Below are positions 26,631 through 38,433 of a DNA stretch of 64,000 nt, piece by piece (positions within the stretch are counted from its first letter, which is position 1; each line of letters starts with the position of its first letter). Under the pieces are notes generated by a model. That model did not search any database, was not told the DNA's origin, and saw only the letters and a list, made by a program, of their open reading frames with translations. The position numbers and the translations under genes are program-made. Source of the DNA: Amoebidium appalachense. Lineage: Eukaryota; Ichthyosporea. The stretch spans positions 8,432,001 to 8,496,000 of the forward strand of contig CAVNZM010000004.1 in assembly GCA_963693365.1 (NCBI GenBank), read 5' to 3'.

Positions 26631-27852
26631 CAAAAAAAACACACACATACACAAACACACGCGCGCGTGCGCGCGTGCAAAATCGCACACAAACACATGT
26701 ACGCACACACACACGTGCGAACACACATGTATATACCATAAAATCTTTGCCTGTCTCTCTCTCTCTCTTACCCTTATCCCCCCCCCCCCCTCCCCCCCCC
26801 CCCCAAACCCCAACCCTACCCCCGCACACATGCACACATGAGGTGCAGGGATTCTCACTGAAGTTTACTTTCAGTGTTCTGCCCTTTTTTTTTGTATATA
26901 TTTTCTGTTTTTCCCACTCTTGGCACTCTGTAACCCCCCTTCCCCCCCCCCCCCCTCCCCCCCCCCCCCCGGTCCTCAGCCCGCCTCTCCTTCCTCCCCC
27001 TTTCCCTCCGCGTCCTCTCCCCTCTCTCCTCAGGGCAGTGAAAGTAGCCTGTGTGTTGGGTTTTGCTTATCTGCATTTCTTTTTGTCTAAAGTCGAATGT
27101 TTTGTTTCGTCGCGTGATACACAATGAGACATCCCCCCTCTCATCACTCTTCTACTCACTCCTTATTCGTTTTTTTTCACCATCCCCCCCCCCCTCCCCC
27201 CCCCCCCCCCCCCCCTTCCAATTCTACAGCCCCTTCCCCCCCCACCAACCCCCCCCCCCCCCCCCCCTCCCCCCACTTCCCCTCGCCCTCTTCCTCCCCC
27301 AACATCCCCCCCGCCCCCCCACTTCCCCTCCCCCCTCCTCCCCCCGACACACACACACACAAACCCATGAACCTCTGCAGAGCAACACAGATCGCGGGTT
27401 CTTTGTGTATGCATGCGACATTTCAACTACGGCTATCGATATTCTAAAGGTGGGCGAGGGAATCAAACACCACACACATAACTCGACATATGTTGTTAGA
27501 CATGTATGTGCTGGTATATATAGCTGGTGGAATTTTGTTCAAGCCGAAAGAAATTACGTGTATGTTATACATGCTCAAGTAGCCAATCTAAGTATAATAT
27601 GCAACTCCTGCATGTGTGTGCCATTGGAAATGGATTCCAATAATAGGCTTCTATAGCAGTAGTCGCTTAGATGACTAAATGAAATATGCAACCTTGGTCG
27701 GACGGATGGGTTCGTGAGGATTTATGTAGATGTGTTTTGGTGGCCGGAGGGCGGCAGCCTGGGGGAGAAGGGGGGGGGGGGAGGGGGGGAGGGGGGAGGG
27801 AGGGGGGGGGGGGGCAGGGAGGAAAATAGGTGCCGTGCATTCGTATTGAAAG

Positions 27853-27897
<45 letters not shown>

Positions 27898-28426
27898 AAA
27901 AAAACACATGCGTGACAACTTGGTTTCGACTTTGTACCTCGTACAGAGTACCGCGTTTTTAATGCCTTTGCAAATCTGTATACATACACACGCACACACA
28001 CACACAAGCACACACACACACACAAACTCTAGAATGACCCCCCCCCCCCCCCCCCCCCCCCCCTCCCCCAAATACCCCTCCCCCCCCCCCCCCCCCCCCC
28101 CCACCACCACCACCTTTGCCTCCCCGCCCCTTCTCTCTCTCTCTCCCCCCCCCCCCCCCCCCCCCCTCCCCCTTTTTTTTTTTTTTTTGCCCCCAATCTC
28201 TTTTCAGGCCCATGAGCTATATGACCCAGCCAGGTGCATGGGCTTTGTGCATGACGTCAGCAGCACCGACCCACTACCTATCCCGGCCGAAAGTTTGGAC
28301 CTCGTCATAATGATATTTGTCCTGTCGGCTATACAGCCGGCAAAATTCACAACGGTTATCCAAAACCTGTCCAAGGTACGGCATTACTACTCTTTTCTAC
28401 CCATATGGCCATAATGATATCCCCCT

Positions 28427-28467
<41 letters not shown>

Positions 28468-28503
28468 TGCCTACAGGAGTCGACAACAACCGTGCGAGCT
28501 TCC

Positions 28504-28537
<34 letters not shown>

Positions 28538-29500
28538 CGGTGGGTTGATTGGGGATGTATAATCCCATTTCAGATTCCTTTTTTGGCACTTTCGAGCTTC
28601 ACCACACACATGGTCTGCCGGAAGGACGGGGTTTTCCTTGTGATAAACCATTGATATGCCGCTAGGGCCAATACGGGAAACGTCCCAAGAATCTGGTGTG
28701 AGCCTAACCCTGCGACTATTGTATTAGTTTTTTCTACCCGGTTTCCGGACTTCCATATGAGGCTTTTGCCTGCCTGGCATTTCTTTTCTGCCTCCTTTCC
28801 TCCGGGTCATGTTGCTGTTCAATCCCATTCAAACATTAAAGAATTCAAACATTAAAGAAAGGAAAACAAGAATGTCATTTTTGGCAAACTCAAAAATTGT
28901 TCCTCCCTCCCCTGTCCCCCCCTCCCCTCCCCCCCCCCCCCCCCCTCCCCCCCCCTCGCCCCCCTCCCCCCCACCCCCTCCCCCCCCGGGCACCGCCGCT
29001 GCCATGGGTCTAACGGGACCCCGTCTCGACGTGTAAAACACACAATCACACATGAATGAACAATGTCATGCATTGATCCAAACGCACATGCACGCGCAAA
29101 CACACGCGCGCACAGATACAAACATGCATAGATTCGAACGCACATGCATGCGCGCACGTGCGTATACACACACATGCACCCGCGCGCGCGGGCACACACA
29201 CACACACACACAAACGAAACAGGTTCTTAAACCCGGTGGGCTTATTCTGTTCCGGGACTATGGCAGATACGACATGGCACAGGTGTGTGCACGTGCGTGC
29301 TCTTTTCTGTGTGTGCGTGTGCGCGCGTGTATCCACGTACTGTGCCCGCATTGAGTGTTTTGTGTCTGCCCGGCTGTGTGCGTCCATGTGTATCACACTA
29401 GGATCTGTGTGTTAACATGTGTGTAGTGGTCTGCATGTAAGTCGCTATGGCTGCGGGTGTGTTTTGTCTTAATGTTTTTGTGTGTGCATGTGTTCAAGTT

Positions 29501-29531
<31 letters not shown>

Positions 29532-29754
29532 TTGTTTTTTTTTTTGTTTTTGTTTGAGCGGGGGGGAAGGGGGGGGGGGGGGGGGGGGGGGGAAGGGGGA
29601 GGGGTTGTGGTGGTTGTTGATGTGGTGCACCAGGTAGGAGAAAGATGGGCCGGTATGTGTTGATTTGTCGAAGAAAAGATGCGGTTTTATAACATGGGTT
29701 CTCGGAAAGCACCCCGGTGACTCACACACAACACACACACACCGACACCAACAG

Positions 29755-29806
<52 letters not shown>

Positions 29807-29897
29807 CTGCGGTTCAAGAAGAATCGCCTACTTGAAGACAACTTCTATGTCCGAGGAGATGGTACTCGAGTCTATTTTTTCACGAAAGGTATCCTTC

Positions 29898-29934
<37 letters not shown>

Positions 29935-30238
29935 CCCCCTCCCCTTCTTCCCACCTTTAACGAAGCACATAGGCACATGCATAGGGCCTTTCCTCCCCTC
30001 CCTGTGTCGACACCCCCCCCTCCCCCCCCCCCCCCCCCCCCCCCCCCCTCCCTCCTCCTCCCCCCCGGTCCCCGTCTTACACCACTGCTCATGCTCACAC
30101 AAGGGTATCTGAATTTACCACATGCACACTCTACACACAAAGAGTGACACCATTACAAGTGTACACGCACGCTTCATAAATCCCCCCCTCCCCCCCTAAC
30201 CCCCTAACCCCCCCACCCCCGCAACCCCTCCCCCCCCC

Positions 30239-30274
<36 letters not shown>

Positions 30275-30587
30275 CCTCGTCTCCGTCCCGCAACCCCACC
30301 TCTCCGTTCCTCGCCCAAGGGCCTATAACCGGCCGGGGTCCGCTAACACACGTGTTTTTCCCATTGCAGAGGAAATGGACACGTATTTCACGGAGGCAGG
30401 ACTCGAATGTTTGGAGAACGGATACGACCGACGACTGTTGGTGAATCGGAAGAGAGAGCTGCAGATGTACCGTGTGTGGTTGCAGTGCAAGTATTGGAAA
30501 CCGGCTGCGGGAGAAGGGAAATCGGGCAAAAACGCAGGCAAAGTTGCTGAAAGTTCGGGCGATCATAAGGGGAAGGAGATGGAATGA
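22605..30587 (+). CDS. METTL2: tRNA N3-methylcytidine methyltransferase, METTL2/Trm140 family
   Basis: Nine exons join in frame to 324 residues: 22605-22690, 24232-24323, 25398-25511, 26316-26401, 27381-27449, 28208-28375, 29223-29282, 29807-29888, 30370-30587. Family enzymes use S-adenosylmethionine to make m3C at position 32 of tRNA anticodon loops. Seen in order: FGNRLL and [13 protein letters not shown] (N-terminal signature), [23 protein letters not shown] motif [12 protein letters not shown] at about 110-120, ACD in motif [42 protein letters not shown] and [12 protein letters not shown] near the end. The central insert of human METTL2A is absent, which accounts for the shorter length. 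The start is uncertain: an acidic N-terminal ORF from 22436 is one base out of frame. Exons 4 and 8 begin directly after (CA)n arrays. A Lys/Gly tail ends the protein. Confidence 0.95.
25141..25214. repeat. 74-nt poly-C tract
   Basis: Longest homopolymer in the window, in METTL2 intron 2, with another C run of about 40 nt at 25021-25060. The same intron carries poly-G runs in its 5' half (about 24410-24430, 24758-24777). Confidence 0.9.
25974..26314. repeat. Compound (CA)n block at the end of METTL2 intron 3
   Basis: (CA)n at 25974-26034, (CAGA)n, (ACTC)n, GC-alternating DNA near 26160-26190, then (CA)n at 26190-26231 and 26246-26314. The final CA runs directly into the CAG acceptor of exon 4. 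Confidence 0.95.
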
Positions 30588-30918
30588 GCAATCGTGTCGG
30601 ATGTGTCCGGACGCCCCCTCCCCCCTGCCCACCCCAGCCCACCCCCCTGCCTCCTTCCTTCCTCCACCTTTCTTTTTTTTTGTCTTTTATTTTTTTTCGT
30701 TTTCGAATCATCCTAGATGCACAAAGCCCTGGATGTATTCATACACTTGCTACATGCAAAGCATAAGCTCGCATTTTTCTTCGCTTCCCTTATTCTTTCC
30801 TTTTGTTTTCTCCTTCTTCTTAGTCTTTTCTTCGTCTTCTTTTCATTCCCTTCTCCTTCAGTTTTTTGTTTTTTGTTTTTTGTTTTTTGTTTTTTGTTTT
30901 TTTGTTTTTTTTTTTGGT

Positions 30919-30957
<39 letters not shown>

Positions 30958-31540
30958 CTGGTTTTCTGAGCCATTCGAAAAACATTAGAGTCAAGGGATT
31001 CATGTACATGATATGGTGGGAGTACAAGGCATGCACTAACACATACACGCACATGTGAACATGCGCACGTCTTGCATGCATGCTCGCACACAAATACAAA
31101 CACACACACGAGACATCTCATAATTCTCACCATGGCTCCAAATGATTGGGGAAAAAAAGGCGGGGGAGGGGGAGGGGGGGGGAGGGAGGGAGGAGGGGTT
31201 GTTCTGTAATCTTCACATGTAAAAACAATGTAACAACAATTGCATGTAACTGTGCTAGTAAACCTGATGGTAGGAATGAATGAAACGTGGTGCTACCAAG
31301 CCATGCTCCTTGCGGATATATTCCGAATAAACCAAGATGACCCAGCACCATGGTACAGTTGTCGGAGAAAGTTTCTCCTATGTCATAAACTTGTGTGTTG
31401 TCAGCACGTCTGTACATATCATAAGTTAAGGTCATGTGGTGTGTGTGTGCCCATATAAAGTGATTTGCGCGTCTGTCCGTATAAGGTGATGTGTGTCTGT
31501 CCATATATAAGGTGATGTGTGTGTGCACATAAGATATGGG
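30588..31540. other. Spacer downstream of METTL2
   Basis: C-rich and T-rich to 30910, a 40-nt poly-G tract at 30918-30957, and unique DNA to 31440 with an AATAAA-like motif near 31325. From 31440 there are direct repeats of a TAAGGTGATGTGTGT-type motif leading into the palindrome. No gene is seen. Confidence 0.5.
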
Positions 31541-31752
31541 CACACACACACGTTGTATGGGCACACACACACCACATAACCTTATGTGTGATATATCCAT
31601 ATCACCTTATATGGGCACACTGTGACACACACATCACCTTACACATCACCTTACAAGGTGATGTGTGTCACAGTGTGCCCATATAAGGTGATATGGATAT
31701 ATCACACATAAGGTTATGTGGTGTGTGTGTGCCCATACAACGTGTGTGTGTG
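31541..31752. repeat. Near-perfect 212-bp palindrome
   Basis: The left arm 31541-31640 and right arm 31655-31752 are inverted complements except for a 2-bp CA length difference; the spacer is 14 bp. Arms contain CACATAACCTTATGTGTG and ATATCCATATCACCTTATAT-type blocks that are themselves partly palindromic. It lies between the METTL2 3' side and the LINE terminus at 31841. Confidence 0.9.
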
Positions 31753-31840
31753 CCTATATAAACGTGATGTGTGTGTGTGCCCATATAAAGCCATGTTGTG
31801 TGCACGTGTGTGCCCATAGTTATAATGCCCATATATATCA

Positions 31841-32044
31841 GGGGTTTACGCTGTTTACTCGAGGCAAAGAGAAACCAGTCTCAGGTATGGGGGGGGGTTT
31901 TTGCTCGGAATATCCCCTCAGCGGTATATCATGATCACGTACATAGATGTCGGGTGATGACTATATATCAGTAAGTTACTTTCTCTACGAGACACCATAA
32001 AGACTACAAAGAGAAATCAATTAGTTGGGGTTCCCCGTTTCTTT

Positions 32045-32079
<35 letters not shown>

Positions 32080-32110
32080 GGGCTCCCCTGGGACAGTCGG
32101 TATCAGCTGG

Positions 32111-32179
<69 letters not shown>

Positions 32180-34910
32180 TGCGCTAGAATTTTGTAGTGA
32201 TGTGTTTCTCAAGCCAATCAATACATCTAATAAACAGGTCGTAGTTACGCGTGTTTAGTATAAAATCAAGGATGTTGTAATTTACAGGTAGGCTATCTTT
32301 CTGGGTGTCTGTTGTGAATGTGACGTGTGTGTGTTGCGGTATTATGTGGTCTATCAAACTACATTTGGCGATACATGACCGGTTAAACTGGTGTGTGTGT
32401 GTGTTGTTTGGGCATGCAAATGATGCCACCTTATACTTATTAGATCTCCACTGTATAGCACGTGTACAGTAAAAGCGTGGTAATTGATCAATATTACCAT
32501 CAGCTAGAGAAAGACCAGTTCTACAGGAAGGTAATATGTATTTAGGTGTTATACATTTGCGAGTGCCATATTTGGCAATATGGTTGAGGCGGTCAGTATA
32601 TATAAAACGAGACATAAGGCCTAGTTTTTCAAGGTGTATGCTTTCATCGGGTCTAGTGTCGTGTGGTATCTTTTTCCATTTGTTATATTGCGTGATTATC
32701 TTGTGATTGTGTACATGTTTAATAAGTAAGTGGCAGTCCAAAGTCACACACACACTTTTGCGGGGTTTATTCAATTGTATTTGTGCCCAGGGGAGAAGGG
32801 GAGAGAGGGAAGGAAAGAGGGGAGAGGTGAGGAGGGGACAGGTCGGATAGAGAAGAGAGGGTGGGAGGGCAAATACTTTTTTAAGCGGCTTATGTGCTTA
32901 TTGAATTTCAGCGCGAGATAGGATACTCTAGCAGCTATTGGGACCAGACCATATATCGAGAGCGTTACAGGCCCAGGTTTACAACAGTTGTTAGATAGAA
33001 AGGAGGCAACTTCTGCTTCAAGGAAATTTGCCAAGGGTTTAAGCGCTCTAGTTCTCTCTTTCTTGATCCAAGCGGCGAGAAGGGGTAAACCATATTCACA
33101 TGCCGGGAAGACAAAAGTGCGAATAAATGTAAGTCTAATAGAAGGATGGAGGGGTGTGTCTTTAAAAATATTAGCCGAGAAGAAAGCTAACCGCTTACGA
33201 GCCAACTAGACTACCCTCTTTTCGACCATATGGGAAAACATAACACCAACAGAATCAACCGGAACACCAAGATATTTGTATTCTGGAACTATAGGTACAG
33301 GTTTTAGATGATAATGTAAATGTGTGTAAATTGTTAGCTATATCAGGTACAAGAACACCACATTTGTCTATGTTAAGGATCATAAGGTTTGCCTTGCACC
33401 ACTCTGACACTACATCGAACAATCTTTGCAGGCGTCTAGGGGTACGGGCAAGGAGGGACAGATCATCAGCATAGAGAAGTGCAGGTGGACAGTTATTAAT
33501 AGGGTCATCGTTTTCGGCATAAATCTTGACAGCCAAATCATCTATAAATAGATTAAACAAAAAGGGGCTAAGCAATGAACCCTGCAAGAGACCTCTAGTA
33601 CGAGCAAAACCATATGAAAGATGCCCATTAACCACAGCTCTACCATAGGTTTGAGACAAGAGTGCTTCTAACAGAACACCAATGCAGTGTGGTACACCCC
33701 GTGCAGCAAGCTTTTCCCATAGGAGACCAGGGGAGACAGAATCGTAAGCAGTTTTCCAATCAATAAAGCTAACATATCGTGCACCAGCTTGCATAGAATC
33801 GTGCAGTGCCATTATTTGAACATAACATGAATTGTTTTTACGAAAAGCGGATTGGCATGGGTGTATGTGAAGAATAGATTGAAACCTAGGGTGATGTGCA
33901 AATAACCTAAGCAAGCAAGCTTCAAAGAATCTACGAACAACCTGGGTTAGTGTGATGGGGCGAAAGGATGATATGGGGCCCTCAGAGTCCTTCTTAACTA
34001 TGGGGATCACTAAGGTATCTAACCAAGATGACGGGACATGTCCACATTTAACACACCAAGAAAAGAGAGAGCTTAACATGATAGTAAGATCAGGTTTAAT
34101 AGCACGATCACTTTCCTTTTGTGGGTAGGAGGGAACAAGGATTTTAAGAAACCCAGCAGGGAGTCCATCAGGTCCACAAGACTTACTAGAGCTATAACTA
34201 GATATCACAGACCATATGGTATCGGGACTGGAAAAGGGGAGGATCGATTCTATGGGGATAGATGGGTCTACAGGCCACACAATAGGTTTCTGAGCGGGGG
34301 TCCTATCTTTAAACAGTTCCGAGAAACTACTTATCAGAGCCTATGAGGGGGTCTCCAGTGGTATCACCAATAATACGAGCAGGGGGGCCAAATCGATTCA
34401 TACTAGCAAGCCGGCGCAAGCTTTCCTTTTGAGACAGGGGTTCACCTAGTCTAGCGGGAGTGGTGTTTGGTAACAAGAGAGCATCGGGATATTCCTTCCT
34501 ACCACCACCAGCATAATCACCGAGATCTATTAAATCATCAACAATAAAGTTAGTGCATGTATCAAGTACGAGATGTGAATCTGGTCTGGCTTGTGCAGAT
34601 TCTAATAGGCGCATATATATAGGGTGTTTCGTTGCATAGCATACACATACATCAACTCTACCCCACTGTGACTTAAGCTGGGATAGACGGAGGCGAAAGG
34701 TGGGAGGAGGAGGGGGGAGCAGATCAAGGGAGATCTTAGGTAGGAAAAGGATAGGAGAGTGGTCAGATGACCTAGAGAGGTTAGGAGGGAGAGAGAGTTT
34801 TGACATGGTTGATGGCCAAAAGGCCACTCCCCAGTCGGTGTTGTGGGCATGGGATATTTGAGGGAACCGCAAAGTATATATAGTGAAGTCGGATACATGT
34901 GTGTACACGT
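31841..34910 (-). mobile_element. 5'-truncated, degenerate LINE (APE-type endonuclease plus reverse transcriptase)
   Basis: Minus-strand element. From 34908 the reading starts inside an endonuclease; only its end with the SDHSPI motif remains. A frame change near 34327-34280 leads to reverse transcriptase 34280-33255 with GPDGLP, RPITLT, FIDWKTAYDSV (motif A), GSLLSPFLFNLFI (motif B) and LLYADDLSLLA (catalytic YADD). The frame breaks again near 33300 (YKYLGVPVDS continues in another frame), a TAG interrupts at about 33208, and C-terminal pieces follow at 33205-32771 and 32774-32184. The 3' UTR holds a 64-bp (CA)n (GT on the plus strand, 32112-32175), an internal A run (T run at 32045-32076) and about 190 bp more, ending ...GCGTAAACCCC at 31841. 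That end is shared exactly with the copy at 62303-63069, so it is the element terminus. Inactive as it stands. Confidence 0.88.
33255..34280 (-). pseudogene. LINE reverse transcriptase fragment
   Basis: Open frame of 341 codons within the LINE, covering RT motifs 0 to D, including the YADD catalytic box. The conserved thumb-proximal YKYLGV block is displaced into another frame just downstream, and the endonuclease upstream is in a different frame, so no intact polyprotein can be read. Confidence 0.88.
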
Positions 34911-35533
34911 GCCCTTAGCGAGAAGTTCACCAAGTCTCGCTTTATTTATAAATTACCATGAACACTACCATAAATACTACGTTATTTGTACACAGCTACA
35001 AGGATGACACAACCTTGACACCACGCGCAAAAGTTTCTCCCCCCCTCCCAACCCTCCGGCCCCTCCCGTGCGCCTGTATGTGCGTGACATTACGTGTGTA
35101 CGTCTCTCGCCAGCCGCCCCCCCCCCCCCCCCCCCCCTCCCCACCCCCCGCCCTCTCCCGTGTACCTGCATTTGTGCGTCAGCGTGTATTTATGATAGGT
35201 CGGTCTGCACGTATGTGTGTCCAGTTGGTAATCCACATCATCAAGTGAAGAAGAGGGCGTATGAATAGGTTTCCGTTTGCAGCTTGCGCTCGGTCCTGAG
35301 ATTGGTCACCACTGCGAGTTTTTGATTAAAGTGATTTATTGCAGTTTTATTCTCATTCACACAGCCGCGCACACTTATGGTGCCTGGGCCCAACATGTGT
35401 TGTTTTGTGTGTTGTGTTGTTTTTTCGCGCGTACTTTTGGAGGTGTATTTTTCTTTATTGGGTCACGTACAGCTAAGCTTACTAGACTAAGTTATACAAC
35501 ATTCAATTAACAAGGAGACTACCCATGGCCCTT
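34911..35533. other. Spacer between LINE 5' truncation point and surface-protein copy 1
   Basis: C-rich segment at 35035-35160, then AT-rich unique sequence that should include the 3' UTR of the minus-strand surface-protein gene. No additional coding sequence. Confidence 0.5.
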
Positions 35534-37438
35534 TTACATGTGGGACTTGTTCATGGGCACGATGTTGACCTGAGAGGCAAACGTGCCTTGGCTCATAATG
35601 GCCTCCTTCTCCTGCTGCTTCTTGTTGCGGCGCCACAGGAAGAAGCCGACACCGGCGCAGCAGCAGCAGCAGCAGACCAGCAGCACGGCCACCACGGCGG
35701 CAATAATGATAGTCATGTTGCTGCCGGAGTTGGATGCGGCACCGGCCGGCTGGTTGGCCGCAGCAAGGTCGGATGCCGTGTACTTGGCACCGAACCCTCC
35801 CTGCGTGGTCAGCTCCCCGGAGTTACGGCGCACATACTGCACGTCACGGCGGCGGCGGCGCTGCGAGCCGTCAAGGTAGTCGACAAGCACGGTCCACGTG
35901 AGCGTGATGTTGTTGCTGCTGGTGGTGGCGGCGGCACAGGTCAGCGCAGCCGTGACGGGGATGGGCATCTGGATCTCGTTGGGCTGCACGGTGTTGACAA
36001 ATGCCTGCGTGAGCGTGCTGATGTCCCCGTACGGCGCGGTGTACGGTGTGCAGTCGCCATCGGACGTGCGGGTGAAGGCCGTGACGTCAGCATCGGACAG
36101 ACCCACACCAGTGGCATTGGTCCAAATGCGGATGGACCAATAGGAAGTGGCGCCGAGGTCGAAGACGGACGTGGGGCGGTTGGTGGCATAGGTGGTGTCC
36201 TCGCGGAGAACAACATCGAGGGTGAAGAGGGCCGAGAGGTTGAACTCGGTGACATTGCAGAAGTTGTTGGTGCTGATGAAGAACTCGATGTCGGCAAAGT
36301 TGGACAGCATGTTGGGGCAGGTGCCTGCAGCAACGCTGCTTGCCTGGCAGCCAATGGGCACGTTGAGGGCCTTGTACTGGCCCGTCAGGTCGCAGCTGGT
36401 GATGTTGAACTCGATGGTGCTGTTGCAGATCTCGTTGACGGCCAGATTGTTGCAGCCCGCACCCAGCACCCAGTTGCTGGCATTGGACGTGGGGATGTTC
36501 ATGTTGGTCATCGTGAGCGAGCCATTGGCCCCGCCCGCAATGGTGTAGGGGGCCGGCAAGTTGACGGTGATGATGATGGACGACGTGTTGACGCCGTCGA
36601 CCTCCTTGACGCCCAGCTTGGTGATGACGGCCTGCAGGTCGGCCTGGGGGTAGTTGACGGTGATGGTGGCCGACACCGTGCCCTCGCGGTTGATCTGCAC
36701 ACGCAGCTTGGCAATGGCATTGCCGTCACGCGTCACGGGCACACGCAGGTTCTTGGTGAGACTGATCTTGTCCACATACTCCTTCATCATGGCCTCCACA
36801 TCCGCAAGGTACTTGACGAACTTGGGGTCCGACACCTTGTCCACGGCAACATTGCAGTTGCCGAGCTTGTCGAAGGCCACATCGAAGAACACGGACGCCG
36901 AGCACGTGTCACCGTACAGCACCCAGTTGTAGCCGGACATCTTGGGCGTGGTGGCCGTGGGGCCATCGGTCAGGTACGTGCAGTCGGCAAACGACACGTC
37001 CGTGACGTAGCGGGTATTGTACCAGTAGCCGAGGTCGGCCTCGAGCATGACCTTGTTGTTTTGGATGCGGGGGTTGCGGATGGCCAGCGAGAAGTTGGCC
37101 TGCAGCGCAAACGGCTCGGCCAGGTCGCAGAGGGTGCCCAGAGTGCGGTGCTTGAAGCTGAGGTCCTGGATCTCGGCCTTGATATTGGGCTTGCTGATGA
37201 GGAACGCATGCGCCACACTGGCCCCGGGCACAATGACGGCCCCGGCATTGCCCTTAATGACAACGTCCTTTGAGATTTGGATGGAGCTGGCAATGTTGTG
37301 CTCACCGGCAGCAAACACAAACTCATCGCCTGCCGCTGCACTGCCGATCAGTGCCACTGCATCGTCGGTTGTGGCAATGTTGACCGTGGCTGCGGACGCC
37401 GCGGAGGCGAACGCAAGGAGCGAGGCGAAGGCTTTCAT
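35534..37438 (-). CDS. Type I surface glycoprotein, family copy 1
   Basis: Intronless, 634 residues from MKAFASLL. An in-frame ATG five codons upstream is rejected because the other two copies begin at MKAF and the signal peptide starts there. Seen: signal peptide at 1-16; residues about 18-95 with a right-handed beta-helix-like opening (D-A-V-A-L-I-G, GDEFVFAAGEH, ISKDVVIKGNAG); a long ectodomain with about 12 Cys and about 11 N-glycosylation sequons; a furin-like RRRRR at about 527-531; one membrane helix at about 575-602 ending in six consecutive Cys; and a cytosolic tail rich in Lys/Gln/Glu ending in KSHM. The tail (MSQGTFASQVNIVPM) differs from the other copies while the ectodomain is almost invariant. 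I do not recognise the family; a cell-surface or cell-wall role is inferred from topology. A TATA box lies at 37556-37562. The gene is GC-rich compared with its flanks. Confidence 0.9.
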   Translation of the reverse strand: MKAFASLLAFASAASAATVNIATTDDAVALIGSAAAGDEFVFAAGEHNIASSIQISKDVVIKGNAGAVIVPGASVAHAFLISKPNIKAEIQDLSFKHRTLGTLCDLAEPFALQANFSLAIRNPRIQNNKVMLEADLGYWYNTRYVTDVSFADCTYLTDGPTATTPKMSGYNWVLYGDTCSASVFFDVAFDKLGNCNVAVDKVSDPKFVKYLADVEAMMKEYVDKISLTKNLRVPVTRDGNAIAKLRVQINREGTVSATITVNYPQADLQAVITKLGVKEVDGVNTSSIIITVNLPAPYTIAGGANGSLTMTNMNIPTSNASNWVLGAGCNNLAVNEICNSTIEFNITSCDLTGQYKALNVPIGCQASSVAAGTCPNMLSNFADIEFFISTNNFCNVTEFNLSALFTLDVVLREDTTYATNRPTSVFDLGATSYWSIRIWTNATGVGLSDADVTAFTRTSDGDCTPYTAPYGDISTLTQAFVNTVQPNEIQMPIPVTAALTCAAATTSSNNITLTWTVLVDYLDGSQRRRRRDVQYVRRNSGELTTQGGFGAKYTASDLAAANQPAGAASNSGSNMTIIIAAVVAVLLVCCCCCCAGVGFFLWRRNKKQQEKEAIMSQGTFASQVNIVPMNKSHM

Positions 37439-38433
37439 GGCTGCGAGCCGCACTATATGCTAGAGTCCAGACAATTATTCGCAGTAGTATTTCTCACACT
37501 TTTTCACAACTGTTAGTCGGTGACGAGTGTGGTGGTCATGTGCGCTAAAGGTTAACTTTATACAACCAACGGAATGCGTGGAATTTACTTGGTTTGAATA
37601 TCTGAGTATACATTGCCAAATCTACCTATGATTCCCCATCAATAAGTTGGTTCCTCCCTGATAAAATATATAGAAATAAGAAATATTTAAAATTTTCTGC
37701 TCCAAAAATAGAGCAGTTATAACAAACGAGGAAGAGCGTTTGGGTTTGGAACTTCAGCCTATGCCTCTGCCCAGAGTCAATCAAGCCCCGAGAACTTTCG
37801 ACGAGTTATTCTGTAAAACGACGCTGATTGGCCAAATCAAACTGATAAAAATTCCTCAGATAAAAATCTATCGAAATGTTAGAATTGGCCAATGAGCGCT
37901 GCGTTTCCATTCGCCTTAGTAACTTACTAAATTGATAGAGTAGTTCAGAGTACTACAATGTAAGTAGACACATGCAAGAAAAATGAGAATAGGATTCGCC
38001 GTCAACATCAAGATTAGAGCTTTAAGAGAGATGAAACAATGCGCCAAAAACATAAGGGAACTATTAGCGAAAATGTAGTTCGGAAGGCTGGTGTAAAGCG
38101 GATGTGCTACAGCTACATAGCCTGAGGTATGTGTGATAATAAAATTGCATGCCTTTCCCTGAGTGGCGCGCAGAGTCACAATCGTATAGTGCGCACTGCG
38201 CACTGACATGCAGCCAGAGACAGCGCCAAACCCCTCAAAAAATAGCACAAGACGCCTGGACGGTATAGTCTCGCAAATTCGGAAAAACCATCAATGGACC
38301 ATTTTCACAGTGTTCTTCATGTACTCGTTTTCCCCGACGAAAAGGCTGCAAATGACAATCGGTTAGTGCCGCACGTGCATTTGGATTCATTAATTTTGCC
38401 AGTGAATTCAGTGAATAATCAAGACATCTAAAC
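37439..38433. other. Promoter side of surface-protein copy 1 and flanking spacer
   Basis: AT-rich unique DNA with a TATA box (minus strand, 37562-37556) and two ATTGGCC/GGCCAAT elements near 37828 and 37885. No coding sequence. Confidence 0.5.
37556..37562 (-). promoter_or_regulatory. TATA box for surface-protein copy 1
   Basis: TATAAAG on the minus strand, about 120 nt upstream of the ATG at 37438. Copy 3 has a TATAAAA at nearly the same distance (about 120 nt), which supports a shared core-promoter design. Confidence 0.45.

Noticed and set aside
31440-31850. Possible CRISPR-like array (repeated AAGGTGATGTGTG with short spacers)
   Set aside because: The repeats are inverted and GT-rich and the spacers are not uniform; this is a palindrome with flanking direct repeats in a eukaryotic genome.
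35525-37273. Long ORF of 582 codons antisense to surface-protein copy 1, with similar ones at 41977-40160 and 59467-60477
   Set aside because: Shadow frames made by GC-rich codon bias. They have no signal, domain or start context, and they recur only because the sense genes are copies.
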